Positions 25,188-33,277 of a stretch of DNA of 64,000 bases are shown here, piece after piece. Position 1 is the first letter of the stretch; every line of letters begins with the position of its first letter. Below the pieces are notes generated by a model, which saw only the letters and a program-made list of their open reading frames with translations, searched no databases and was not told the DNA's origin. A program made the position numbers and the translations under genes. The stretch is from contig NZ_CP168900.1 in the NCBI RefSeq assembly GCF_041765605.1, positions 388,001-452,000 of the forward strand, written 5' to 3'. The stretch comes from Listeria monocytogenes (GTDB lineage: Bacteria > Bacillota > Bacilli > Lactobacillales > Listeriaceae).

Positions 25188-25899
25188 AATTCTGCACAAA
25201 AACCGTTTCAAACACAAACGATTCATACGTATGACGCGTTATCGAATATTCGAACACACGACCATCTTCCAAATGCGCTAATTTTTCAATTTCCATCATA
25301 AAAGTAGGTTCTTCTAAATCGAGGAGCTTGCTATCCTCTTGATTTGATTTATCCCCGCGTACCCAAACATGCGCACTCTGCATCTTAAGTTTCAAATCAT
25401 CCCGAATATAATTATAAATCGAGTCCTCTAAATGACGTGGTTCTAGACCCGGAATAATCGCAAGTGGCATATAAGTGTGTTCAATCGAATAGGCTTTATG
25501 ACCAACTTCCCTCATCCGAATAATTCGGTAAATGTAATCATCCTTCATTTCTAATTTTTCTGCAACTTCTTTCGATGGTTTTTCAATAGAAAATAAAATG
25601 ACTTTGGATTTAATGTTGTCTTTTCCAAATGTATTTACAAGTCCGGACATTGGTCCTAGAGCGAATTCGCCGCCGTTAGTAGAATGAGATTTCACGAAAG
25701 TTCCAGCACCGCGTCGTCTAATGACCATACCTTCTTGCACAAGCATATCCAGCGCTTTTTTGACAGTAAGTTTGCTGCAATCATAAACGCGTGCCAGACT
25801 ATCCCCATCAGGCAATTTTTCATTTATTTCGTATTTATTTTGATTGATTTTATCTCTGATATCTATGTATATTTCCATGTATTTAGCCATTCCCGACAT
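25186..25899 (-). CDS. GntR/HutC family transcriptional regulator of the beta-glucoside operon
   Basis: The 237-residue protein has an N-terminal GntR winged helix (residues 8-75, KLPDGDSLARVYDCSKLTVKKAL, then RRRGAGTFV) and a C-terminal UTRA ligand domain, in which YRIIRMREVGHKAYSIEHTYMPL is typical. It probably represses the divergent bgl-PTS operon and is released by a phosphorylated sugar. The frame extends to 25965, but AAAGGAGCC precedes ATG 25899, and the extra 22 residues have no match to the family start. The intergenic AAAAGTAT repeats are likely sites. Confidence 0.87.
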   Translation of the reverse strand: MSGMAKYMEIYIDIRDKINQNKYEINEKLPDGDSLARVYDCSKLTVKKALDMLVQEGMVIRRRGAGTFVKSHSTNGGEFALGPMSGLVNTFGKDNIKSKVILFSIEKPSKEVAEKLEMKDDYIYRIIRMREVGHKAYSIEHTYMPLAIIPGLEPRHLEDSIYNYIRDDLKLKMQSAHVWVRGDKSNQEDSKLLDLEEPTFMMEIEKLAHLEDGRVFEYSITRHTYESFVFETVFVQN

Positions 25900-25931
25900 T
25901 TTATTGGCTCCTTTACTGATGTAATAAGCAT

Positions 25932-26027
25932 AGTATACCATATACTTTTGCAAAAAGGTATCCATATGAATAAAAGTATATATCTTTTAATAAAAGTATT
26001 GTTTTTTAAATAAATGTATGCTATATT
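25932..26027. promoter_or_regulatory. operator repeats and promoter of the bgl-PTS operon
   Basis: AGTATACCATATACT at 25932-25946 is a perfect palindrome around CCA. AAAAGTATA occurs in inverted form at 25941-25949 and in direct form at 25972-25980, and AAAAGTATT at 25992-26000, the last two 20 bp apart. A promoter TTGTTT (25999-26004) and TATATT (26022-26027), spaced by 17 bp, lies next to the last repeat. The layout fits GntR-family repression of both divergent genes. Confidence 0.5.
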
Positions 26028-26055
26028 TATTTTGACAAAAGGGAGGCCATAAAAA

Positions 26056-27498
26056 ATGAAAGAATTATTAACGTTTCCAAAAGATTTTTGGTGGGGCTCT
26101 GCGTGGTCTGCGGAACAAGCAGAAGGTCGCGGCGACACTGGTAAGGCAAAAACTGTTTGGGAGCATTGGTTTGAAACAGAACCGAATCGCTTTTACGAAG
26201 GTGTAGGTTCAGAAATTACAACAGATCATTTTAATCGGTATAAAGAAGACGTTCAGTGGATGAAGAAAACAGGACAAAATTCGTTCCGGATTTCGATTTC
26301 GTGGGCGCGAATGTTTCCGAATGATGGTGTTGGCGAAGTGAACCCGAAAGCTATTGCGTTTTATCGCGATTTACTTACTGAAATGAATGAAAACGGTATC
26401 AAACCATTCGCGAACTTATATCATTTCGATATGCCCGTTGCACTTCAAGATGCTGGTGGCTGGGAATCAAGAGAAGTTGTAGATGCCTATGTTCATTTTG
26501 CAGATACTTGTTTTAAAGAATTCGGCGATTTAGTTTATCACTGGTTTACATTTAACGAACCACTTGGACCGATTCTTGGCGGCTATTTAGAAGATTTCCA
26601 TTATCCGAATCAAATCGACTTCAAACGAGGCGCACAAGCTGGTTTTAATACGATTTTGGCGCATGCGTTAGCCATTAAAGCATTTAAAAAATTAAACTTG
26701 TCATCAAAAATCGGCGTTATTTTAAACCTTAGCCCGACTTATCCACGTAGCCAAAACGAATACGATTTAGAAGCTGCAGAAATTTGTGATGCTTTTTACA
26801 CGAGAAGTTTCTTGGATCCGATGGTTAAAGGAACTTTCCCAGAAAAATTAGTTGAAATTATGCGCGAATACGATCAAATGCCGGAATATACGGAAGAAGA
26901 TTTGACGATTATTAAAGAAAATACGGCGCAAATTCTTGGCCTAAATTACTATGAACCAAGACGCGTCAAAGCCCGTTTAACAGCAATTAATGAAAAAAGT
27001 CCGTTTTTACCAGATTGGTTTTTTGAACCGCATAATATGCCAGGTAAACGAATGAATATTTATCGCGGTTGGGAAATTTATGAACGTGGGATTTACGATT
27101 TATGTATTGATATTCGTGATAATTACGGCAATATCGAATCATTTATTTCTGAAAATGGTATGGGTGTGGCAAATGAAGAGCGTTTCTTAAATGAAGAAGG
27201 ACAAATTCAAGATGATTACCGGATTCAATTCGTCAAAGATCATTTGGCGTATGTACATCAAGCGATTGCAGAAGGTTGCGATATTAAAGGGTATCACCTG
27301 TGGACTTTCATTGATTGTTGGTCGTGGATTAACGCATATAAAAACCGTTACGGACTCGTTTCACTTGATGTCGAAACTGGCAAACGTACAATGAAGAAAA
27401 GTGGCGAATTTTATAAAAAAATGAGTGACATGAACGGTTTTGAATATGAAACAAGCAAACTAGTTGGGACGAAAAGGGAGGAAACAACTAATGGCTGA
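26056..27498 (+). CDS. 6-phospho-beta-glucosidase, GH1 family
   Basis: The 480-residue protein is a glycoside hydrolase family 1 enzyme. The acid/base glutamate is in WFTFNEP near residue 170 and the nucleophile in SFISENGMG near 364; FPKDFWWGSAWSAEQAEG starts the barrel. The partner PTS delivers phosphorylated beta-glucosides, and C-terminal YKNRYGLVSLD is common in phospho-glucosidases. It is expected to cleave 6-phospho-beta-D-glucosides such as cellobiose- or salicin-6-phosphate in the cytoplasm. GGGAGG precedes the ATG by about ten bases. It overlaps the EIIC start by 8 bp. Confidence 0.9.
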   Translation: MKELLTFPKDFWWGSAWSAEQAEGRGDTGKAKTVWEHWFETEPNRFYEGVGSEITTDHFNRYKEDVQWMKKTGQNSFRISISWARMFPNDGVGEVNPKAIAFYRDLLTEMNENGIKPFANLYHFDMPVALQDAGGWESREVVDAYVHFADTCFKEFGDLVYHWFTFNEPLGPILGGYLEDFHYPNQIDFKRGAQAGFNTILAHALAIKAFKKLNLSSKIGVILNLSPTYPRSQNEYDLEAAEICDAFYTRSFLDPMVKGTFPEKLVEIMREYDQMPEYTEEDLTIIKENTAQILGLNYYEPRRVKARLTAINEKSPFLPDWFFEPHNMPGKRMNIYRGWEIYERGIYDLCIDIRDNYGNIESFISENGMGVANEERFLNEEGQIQDDYRIQFVKDHLAYVHQAIAEGCDIKGYHLWTFIDCWSWINAYKNRYGLVSLDVETGKRTMKKSGEFYKKMSDMNGFEYETSKLVGTKREETTNG

Positions 27499-28825
27499 AA
27501 CGAAAAAGAAATCGATTGTTAATGGATTTATTAATGTAGCACAACGTCTTGGTGGTCAGATTCATTTGCGTTCATTGCGTGATGCTTTTGCGAGTATTAT
27601 GCCGTTCATGATTTTAGCAGGTTTTGTCACGCTGATTAACTATGTTATTTTAGAACCGACTGGCTTTATGGGCAAAATTGTTAACCCAGATACACTTAAA
27701 ACATGGCAAGAGATTGGTATTTCAATCGGAAATGGTACGCTGAGTGTTATTACGCTTTTAGTCACTGTGGCAATTTCGTATCATTTATGTTTGAACCGCG
27801 GCTATAAAAACGTCATTGCTCCAATTCTTGTCGCTTTATCTTCTTTTATTGTTGTAACACCGATTGCGATGACGTTCCTTCCAGAAGGCGCATCAAAATC
27901 AATCGAAGTACCGAACGTTATCCCAGTTAGTTATACTGGCGCGTCAGGCATGTTCGTCGGTATTATCGTTGGTTTAATTGCAACCGATTTATTCATTAAA
28001 TTATCGAAAAACAAACGCATGCAAATCAATTTAACAGGAAATATTCCACCGGCAGTTATTAAATCATTTAACGTGTTAATTCCGATTATGATTACGGTTA
28101 TTATTTTCTCAGTTATGTCATTTGCCGTTAATCAAATTTTCAACATGGACTTTAATACACTTGTGACAACGATTATCACGAAGCCGCTTAGCTATGTGAC
28201 GACAAGTCTTCCAGGGTTCTTGCTGATTACTTCTATCGCTAACTTATTCTTCGGTTTGGGTATTCACCAAGCAGTTATTTCTGGTCCGTTACTGGATCCA
28301 TTTTTACTTCAAAATATGCAAGAAAACATGGTTGCCTACGCGAATCATCAAGAAATTCCGCATATTATTAACATGGCTTTCAAAGACACGTTTGCGGTTA
28401 TGGGTGGCTCAGGAAACACGATTGGCTTATTAATTGCCATTTTCATCTTTGGGAAACGAAAAGATTACAAAGATATCTCGAAACTATCTGCGGCACCATC
28501 ACTATTTAACATCAGTGAGCCAATCATCTTTGGTCTACCGATTGTGTTCAACCCGTTACTTATTATCCCGTTCGTATTAGCGCCGATTTTCTCCTTAACA
28601 ACAGCGTATTTTGCGACAGCAGCAGGTTGGATTAATCATGTAGTTGTACAAACACCGTGGACGACACCGCCGATTATTTCTGGTTTCCTAGCAACTGGTG
28701 GGGACTGGCGCGCGTCCGTTTTACAAGTAATTATCATTGTTGTGACGGTCTTTATCTATCTGCCGTTCCTACGTATGGATGAAAAAGTTGCTTTTGCTAC
28801 AGCTCAAAAAACAGAAGCAAAATAA
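27491..28825 (+). CDS. PTS lactose/cellobiose-type EIIC component
   Basis: The 444-residue permease has around ten membrane segments and belongs to the lactose/cellobiose EIIC class (RSLRDAFASIMPFMILAGF near residue 30; GLGIHQAVISGPLLDPF; FNISEPIIFGLPIVFNP). The frame continues upstream to 27464, but AAGGGAGGAAACAACTA places the start at ATG 27491. The substrate is likely a beta-glucoside, given the neighbour. Only EIIC and EIIB are present; no EIIA gene is seen in the operon, so it must borrow one from another cluster. Confidence 0.9.
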   Translation: MAETKKKSIVNGFINVAQRLGGQIHLRSLRDAFASIMPFMILAGFVTLINYVILEPTGFMGKIVNPDTLKTWQEIGISIGNGTLSVITLLVTVAISYHLCLNRGYKNVIAPILVALSSFIVVTPIAMTFLPEGASKSIEVPNVIPVSYTGASGMFVGIIVGLIATDLFIKLSKNKRMQINLTGNIPPAVIKSFNVLIPIMITVIIFSVMSFAVNQIFNMDFNTLVTTIITKPLSYVTTSLPGFLLITSIANLFFGLGIHQAVISGPLLDPFLLQNMQENMVAYANHQEIPHIINMAFKDTFAVMGGSGNTIGLLIAIFIFGKRKDYKDISKLSAAPSLFNISEPIIFGLPIVFNPLLIIPFVLAPIFSLTTAYFATAAGWINHVVVQTPWTTPPIISGFLATGGDWRASVLQVIIIVVTVFIYLPFLRMDEKVAFATAQKTEAK

Positions 28826-28842
28826 GGAAGGAAGTTTAACCA

Positions 28843-29145
28843 ATGAAAAACATTTTATTAGTATGTAATGCTGGTATGTCCACAAGTTTCTTAGTAGAAA
28901 AAATGAAAGCAGCAGGCGCGGAACAAGGCGTTGAAGCAAATATCTGGGCTGTATCCGACGCTGAACTACACGAAAACTGGGAAAAAGCAGATGTCATTTT
29001 GCTTGGACCACAAGTTGGTTATTTAAAAGGCAACACAGAAAAAGTAGTTGGCGGAAAAATTCCTGTCGAAGTAATTAATATGCTAGACTACGGCCGTGTC
29101 AATGGAGCGGCGGTACTTGAAAGAGCAATCGAATTAATCGGTTAA
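28843..29145 (+). CDS. PTS lactose/cellobiose-type EIIB component
   Basis: This 100-residue protein is a cellobiose-type EIIB with the active-site cysteine at residue 8 in LLVCNAGMSTSFLV, and the VILLGPQVGYLKG segment. It receives phosphate from an EIIA and passes it to the sugar carried by the EIIC encoded just upstream, 17 bp away. RBS AAGGAAGG. A terminator follows. Confidence 0.93.
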   Translation: MKNILLVCNAGMSTSFLVEKMKAAGAEQGVEANIWAVSDAELHENWEKADVILLGPQVGYLKGNTEKVVGGKIPVEVINMLDYGRVNGAAVLERAIELIG

Positions 29146-29150
29146 AAAAG

Positions 29151-29186
29151 TAAGGGAGTGTGGCTTATAGTCGCACTCCTTTTTTA
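29151..29186 (+). terminator. intrinsic terminator after the bgl-PTS operon
   Basis: GGGAGTG near 29154-29160 pairs with CACTCC at 29174-29179 and the stem is extended by neighbouring bases; a T-run follows. Confidence 0.65.
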
Positions 29187-29231
29187 TCGGGGAAGAAAGT
29201 GTTATAATGTGTGAAAAGGAGCGGAATTATT

Positions 29232-29426
29232 ATGAAATATGTAAAATCACAAATGAAAGAGCTTGTAAAAGATAGCGTAGACTTGCAAGAACGCCTTCAA
29301 AAGCTAATGAAAGAAATGGACTTAGAAAAAACTTTCGCTTTAAAAGCACTTTATCATTCAGAAGTAGCTGATGGTGGACCGTACCAAACAGCTTATCAAG
29401 ATTTGGATTATAAATATAAAGATTAA
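29232..29426 (+). CDS. small hypothetical protein
   Basis: This 64-residue protein is charged and helical (KDSVDLQERLQKLMKEMD), with no membrane segment or cysteine. I do not recognise it. The longer frame begins at 29211, but AAAGGAGCGG at 29216-29225 precedes ATG 29232 at good spacing. It sits between two terminators and so has its own transcript; TATAATG at about 29203 could be its -10. Confidence 0.65.
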   Translation: MKYVKSQMKELVKDSVDLQERLQKLMKEMDLEKTFALKALYHSEVADGGPYQTAYQDLDYKYKD

Positions 29427-29429
29427 CAT

Positions 29430-29466
29430 CAAATGGCTCTGCTAAACAATTAGCAGAGCCATTTTT
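29430..29466. terminator. bidirectional terminator
   Basis: A perfect 15-bp stem AAATGGCTCTGCTAA / TTAGCAGAGCCATTT with a four-base loop separates convergent genes. Confidence 0.85.
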
Positions 29467-30385
29467 AGATATATTTTCCTTGGATTTCCTTTAAGTAGTC
29501 AACAAAATTATCGTAAAAGTCATCACGGTTTTGAATGGTTACATGCGTTCCAAGTTGGAGCAAAAAGCGGTACCCAGCCTCGTGGTCAGGAAGCGTCACT
29601 TTTGCCAAAAAGTGTGCGTCATCTTGCTGCGAGATTTCGACTAGATCAAAGCGCTCGATGATTTGCTCGCGGGCAATTTTATCGACAATTAAGCTGACTT
29701 CATGCATCAAAAACATCGGTCTGTCGGGTGGGGCGCCAAACGGTTTTACACTAAAAGGGCGAGCTTCAAACGTTTCTTCTAGCGTTTTTAGTTCAACAAT
29801 CCGCGACATTTTAAATGTTCGAAAATCACTGCGTTCCAAACTGTAACCTTGCAAATACCAAGAACGATTCCTAAACAGGAGGTGATAAGGCTCAGTTTTA
29901 CGAATGGTTTGGTTGCCCGTTCGATCAATATAGCTGAGTTCCACGAGTTGATGTTTTTTAATCGCTAAATATAAACTTTCGACTTTAGCGTTTAATTCGT
30001 TTTTCATGGACAAATTGGAGAAATCGAGCGAAATGGAACTTTTAGGCGGTTCGCTTGAATGGTCGAGCATGTTTTTCATTTTTTGGAGGGTTTTCTTGGT
30101 TTCGGCGGAAGAAAGCAACTGTTCCATCCCGTCCAAACTAGCAATAATTGCGGTTAAATCATCTACTGTGAGAAGCTTTTTATCGACTTTGTAGGTAGGC
30201 ATAATACCAATGCCACCCTTTGTTCCGGCAATCGTGTAAATCGGGATATTCGCCATCGCGAGTGTGTCAATATCGCGGAAAATAGTACGTTTGGAAACCT
30301 CAAACATTGTAGCCATTTCAGAAGCACTGACTAGCTCGCGTTGGAGAAGCAGCATAATGATTCCGATGAGTCGCTCGATTTTCAT
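29465..30385 (-). CDS. YafY-type HTH-WYL transcriptional regulator
   Basis: The 306-residue protein has an HTH_11 domain (MKIERLIGIIMLLL, SASEMATMFEVSKRTIFRDI), followed by a WYL domain with LLFRNRSWYLQGYSLERSDFRTFKMSRI, and a WCX-type C-terminus. The longer frame begins at 30421, inside the inverted repeat; AAAGGAG leads to ATG 30385. It is divergent from the GyrI-like gene, and the perfect palindrome between them is its likely operator. The ligand is unknown. Confidence 0.87.
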   Translation of the reverse strand: MKIERLIGIIMLLLQRELVSASEMATMFEVSKRTIFRDIDTLAMANIPIYTIAGTKGGIGIMPTYKVDKKLLTVDDLTAIIASLDGMEQLLSSAETKKTLQKMKNMLDHSSEPPKSSISLDFSNLSMKNELNAKVESLYLAIKKHQLVELSYIDRTGNQTIRKTEPYHLLFRNRSWYLQGYSLERSDFRTFKMSRIVELKTLEETFEARPFSVKPFGAPPDRPMFLMHEVSLIVDKIAREQIIERFDLVEISQQDDAHFLAKVTLPDHEAGYRFLLQLGTHVTIQNRDDFYDNFVDYLKEIQGKYI

Positions 30386-30405
30386 TTTTTTCTCCTTTGT
30401 TTTTG

Positions 30406-30433
30406 GAATGATGACAGACATTTGTCATCATTC
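30406..30433. promoter_or_regulatory. perfect 11-bp inverted repeat, probable WYL operator
   Basis: GAATGATGACA at 30406-30416 and TGTCATCATTC at 30423-30433 are exact complements with a 6-base spacer. The site lies between the divergent WYL regulator and GyrI-like genes, 55 bp before the latter. Confidence 0.6.
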
Positions 30434-30487
30434 ACGTGTTATAGTTACATCATATCAAAGTTAAGTAACTTTTTGGAGGGAAATATT

Positions 30488-30907
30488 ATGGCATTTGAAA
30501 TTGTTGAATTAAAAAAAGAAACATTTACTGGAAATAAAGTAGAAATCCCTGAATTTGATCCACAAAAAGGCTTTGGCCCAATGAGCGAAATTAAAGAATC
30601 AGCCTACACAAAATTTGCAAAAAACGAAAAAGACTACGTTGGCATTAACGCAAGTCTTGACGGCCTACAATATTACATCGTAGCTAGTGCAAAAGGTGAA
30701 AACGGCGACACTACTTTCGACATTCCAGAAGGCAAATACGCAAAATTCGTAACAAGCGAAACAGACCGTCCAGCTCTAGACGGCTTCATCGGCGCAGCAT
30801 ACGGCGAAGTGAGCCAAAGCGATACGGTTGGTATTGCGGGATCGTTTAATTTGGAGGATCTTAGAGAAGCGGAGTTTACGCTTTATATTCCGGTTGTTAG
30901 TAAGTAA
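30488..30907 (+). CDS. GyrI-like / effector-binding domain protein
   Basis: This 139-residue protein is a stand-alone GyrI-like small-molecule binding domain of the AraC effector-binding type: IVELKKETFTGNKVEIPEFD, YVGINASLDGLQYYIVASAKGE, IPEGKYAKFVTSE, and a C-terminal YIPVVSK. Such domains bind or hydrolyse cyclopropanoid or amphiphilic compounds or act as drug sensors. The ATG at 30488 follows TTGGAGGG. The upstream WYL regulator is probably its controller, so the pair may sense a toxic compound. Confidence 0.8.
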   Translation: MAFEIVELKKETFTGNKVEIPEFDPQKGFGPMSEIKESAYTKFAKNEKDYVGINASLDGLQYYIVASAKGENGDTTFDIPEGKYAKFVTSETDRPALDGFIGAAYGEVSQSDTVGIAGSFNLEDLREAEFTLYIPVVSK

Positions 30908-30916
30908 ATAAATTGA

Positions 30917-30950
30917 GAGACCCCTTTCGGTGGAGAGGGGTCTTTTTTTG
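30917..30950 (+). terminator. intrinsic terminator
   Basis: AGACCCCT at 30918-30925 pairs with AGGGGTCT at 30935-30942, and a T-run follows. Confidence 0.8.
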
Positions 30951-31052
30951 CATACAATAAAAAAGGTATAAAAACATACTAATTAGTTCTTTATCTGGCT
31001 ACGCTTATACACAGAGGTTCACAAAACGCTCACAAAATGGAATCGTTGCTGG

Positions 31053-31061
31053 TGCTATAAT
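31053..31061 (+). promoter_or_regulatory. extended -10 promoter of the LXG toxin operon
   Basis: TGCTATAAT is an extended -10 element 40 bp before the first gene. No good -35 is seen. Confidence 0.55.
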
Positions 31062-31100
31062 GGAAGGGTAGAAAACTAGACATAGAGAGGAACCACCAAG

Positions 31101-31385
31101 ATGAGAGAGATAAAAGTCAACGAAGCAACGTTCCAAAAACATGCCTCGAAGCTAGACAGCAAAAGCGCGGGAAGCTATTTGCCGTTAAAAGGTGGAAATA
31201 TGGCATACTCACGAGCGAATTCTATCAATCAGTTACGGTCTGCATTAATTGATTTGGTCGATGTGGTAGAAGATTTCCAAGCCGTGACAAAGCAAGATGC
31301 GGGTAGATTAAAGAAAATGGGCATGGCCTATGCGAAACAAGATCAAGCGATGGGACAGAAAATAAATCAGCTGGAGGTGCGATAG
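31101..31385 (+). CDS. type VII secretion effector partner (TIGR04197/DUF3130-like)
   Basis: The 94-residue protein looks like the small helical WXG100-related proteins that precede LXG toxins in Listeria and Staphylococcus. It is predicted to form two helices and lacks a signal peptide; the QLRSALIDLVDVVEDFQAVTKQDAGRL stretch is typical. In related systems these small proteins form a complex with the LXG N-terminal domain and target it to the type VII (Esx/Yuk) machine. AGAGAGGA precedes the ATG. The stop codon directly abuts the next start. Confidence 0.75.
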   Translation: MREIKVNEATFQKHASKLDSKSAGSYLPLKGGNMAYSRANSINQLRSALIDLVDVVEDFQAVTKQDAGRLKKMGMAYAKQDQAMGQKINQLEVR

Positions 31386-31754
31386 ATGGACAGCACGCAC
31401 AGCCGGTTAGAACTGCAACTACAACAAGTGAAAAAAGCGCAGGATGTTTTACAAGATAATCTGGGGCAGACTAAGCGCAAACAAGTGGAACAAGAATGGT
31501 TAGAAGAAGATAGTCACCAATTAGAAATGGAGAAACAAGGATTGCTGGACTTCTTGCGAGGCGGTTGGCAAGGGGAGGAAGCGAATGGTTTCCACCGCTA
31601 TCTGGAAGAACAACAACACGAAGAAGCGATGGCATGGCGAAAAGATTTGTCGGAAAAACGTGTTCATTTGGAAGAAGAAGCGCGGACTACTAGAGCAGAA
31701 ATGCACGATATAGAGACCAAACAAGCCTCCTTGCGAAAGGAGTGGAACCAATGA
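31386..31754 (+). CDS. DUF3958-like coiled-coil partner of the LXG toxin
   Basis: This 122-residue protein is nearly all charged helix, with heptad-like Glu/Gln/Arg-rich segments, and resembles DUF3958 proteins coded next to LXG toxins. It is thought to be a second small partner that binds the LXG domain. The start ATG follows the previous stop with no gap, and the stop overlaps the LXG start (ATGA). So the three genes are translationally coupled. Confidence 0.72.
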   Translation: MDSTHSRLELQLQQVKKAQDVLQDNLGQTKRKQVEQEWLEEDSHQLEMEKQGLLDFLRGGWQGEEANGFHRYLEEQQHEEAMAWRKDLSEKRVHLEEEARTTRAEMHDIETKQASLRKEWNQ

Positions 31755-33259
31755 GTCGAATCGACATTGCAGAACTCAATGACTTTCTTCAAGGATTACG
31801 AAGCAGTAATGCTGAAGCGAAGAAAATGATACGCGGAATTCAACAAGCAGCAAGCAAGTATGCGCAAGATAAAAGTTTAAAAGGGCAAGCAGTATCAGCT
31901 TCCCAAAGCTATTTTGCTTCCAGTTATCCCTCTATTGCACAAAGTGTTTTAGAAGCTCTAGAAGAAAGTGAAGAACGTCTAGCACAATACATACGCGAGT
32001 TTGGTAGCCAAGTGGACAGCTCGCCTTCCGCACGAATTGATGCGGAAATCCTTCAAGAAGCGATGGCGAAAGTGGCGAGTTTGAAGCGAAAAGAAGAAGA
32101 TTTACATCGCCAACTCACTGCACCGAATACGAAACCGGATATGCAACAAGTCTACGTAGTCCAAGCAAGAAGTGCGCACACGCAATTACTGCAAGCTATC
32201 GAAAAAGAAGATATACTAGAGAGGTACATCGCCTTTGAACAAAGTCATGCCCAGTTTTTTAGTGCGTTAACCGAACTCATTCACTCCACAGGACGAGCGG
32301 TGCAAGAGTTGAAACAAAATGTGACTTTCCATGAGAAAACAGGCACCTATGCTGTACCTAAAAGCGTTCATGCATCGATTAGTTTGATGAGAAAAGCGAT
32401 GGATAAAGCACGTAAAGAAAACGCCAAAGATCCCTTCCCAGAAGCATTCGAAGACTATCAGTTATTCGCCTATACTTATGTGAATGATAAAGGCGAAACC
32501 GTCACGATGTGGCTATTGGAACGGAATGGCAAACGCGCCAGTAATAAAGAACTCCAAGCTTTTCTAGAGGAGAACGGAGCCGAGTTAGACCCTATTCTGT
32601 ACACAAATCTTTCCGGTGAAGAGCTCGAACGCAAAGTAAATGACGCATGGAAAGACGGCGTCAACTACTTAAATGGTCAAAAAGTAACTGGGCTTTCCGG
32701 AGCGACACTGAGGTCCTCTGCTTATGTAGCCAGCGTGAAGGATGCGATGGATGATGCCGGTTTGACCGAAATGGCATTAGGATTAGGCTTTGGTATTGCA
32801 GCGGCGAGGAATAAAGCAGTCATCCCGAAAAAACAAGATGACTTAAAAGTAAGCAATTTTAATAGAGACCAAATCCTGAAAAATATTGAAGCAAGTAAAA
32901 AAGCAAGAGAAGCTTCTAATTTTAGTGAGTATTTAAAGAGAGAGAAAGAGCTTTTAAAACAAATTAAAAAAGCTAATGGAGCTAAGGTTAATGAATTAAA
33001 ACCTAATGAAATTAATAATATGTCACTAAATGATTTGCGTAATAGTATTCCAGAAGGATGGAAATTCTTTGAAAATAATGGTCGAGTCCACATAAAAGAT
33101 ACAAGCGGGCAGATGAGAATACGCATTGATCCACCTGATAAAATAACGAAATACCAACACATGCATATTTATGATGATTTGGGAAATCCATTAGATAAAT
33201 TAGGAAATATAGTTGATAGAACTAGTCTTGATGGGCATCTGCCATGGAATGATAAATAA
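31751..33259 (+). CDS. LXG-domain polymorphic toxin, type 24-like C-terminus
   Basis: The 502-residue protein is a type VII secretion toxin. The LXG domain covers about residues 1-200 (SRIDIAELNDFLQGLR at the start, with a long helical region), followed by a central region to about residue 350 and a C-terminal toxin domain of about 100 residues containing MRIRIDPPDK, YQHMHIYD, DRTSLDGHLPW. That pattern reminds me of polymorphic toxin type 24 (Ntox24), predicted to be a nuclease; the conserved histidines fit a catalytic centre. The DNA from about 32,850 on is much more AT-rich, as expected for a swapped toxin tail. ATG 31751 follows AAAGGAGTGG; the earlier GTG at 31742 is less good. Confidence 0.85.
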   Translation: MSRIDIAELNDFLQGLRSSNAEAKKMIRGIQQAASKYAQDKSLKGQAVSASQSYFASSYPSIAQSVLEALEESEERLAQYIREFGSQVDSSPSARIDAEILQEAMAKVASLKRKEEDLHRQLTAPNTKPDMQQVYVVQARSAHTQLLQAIEKEDILERYIAFEQSHAQFFSALTELIHSTGRAVQELKQNVTFHEKTGTYAVPKSVHASISLMRKAMDKARKENAKDPFPEAFEDYQLFAYTYVNDKGETVTMWLLERNGKRASNKELQAFLEENGAELDPILYTNLSGEELERKVNDAWKDGVNYLNGQKVTGLSGATLRSSAYVASVKDAMDDAGLTEMALGLGFGIAAARNKAVIPKKQDDLKVSNFNRDQILKNIEASKKAREASNFSEYLKREKELLKQIKKANGAKVNELKPNEINNMSLNDLRNSIPEGWKFFENNGRVHIKDTSGQMRIRIDPPDKITKYQHMHIYDDLGNPLDKLGNIVDRTSLDGHLPWNDK

Positions 33260-33277
33260 AAAATAGGAGTGATTTTT

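Noticed and set aside
31021-31043. Direct repeat TTCACAAAACG / CTCACAAAATG upstream of the LXG operon as an operator
   Set aside because: The copies are short and imperfect in AT-rich sequence, and no regulator gene adjoins the operon.
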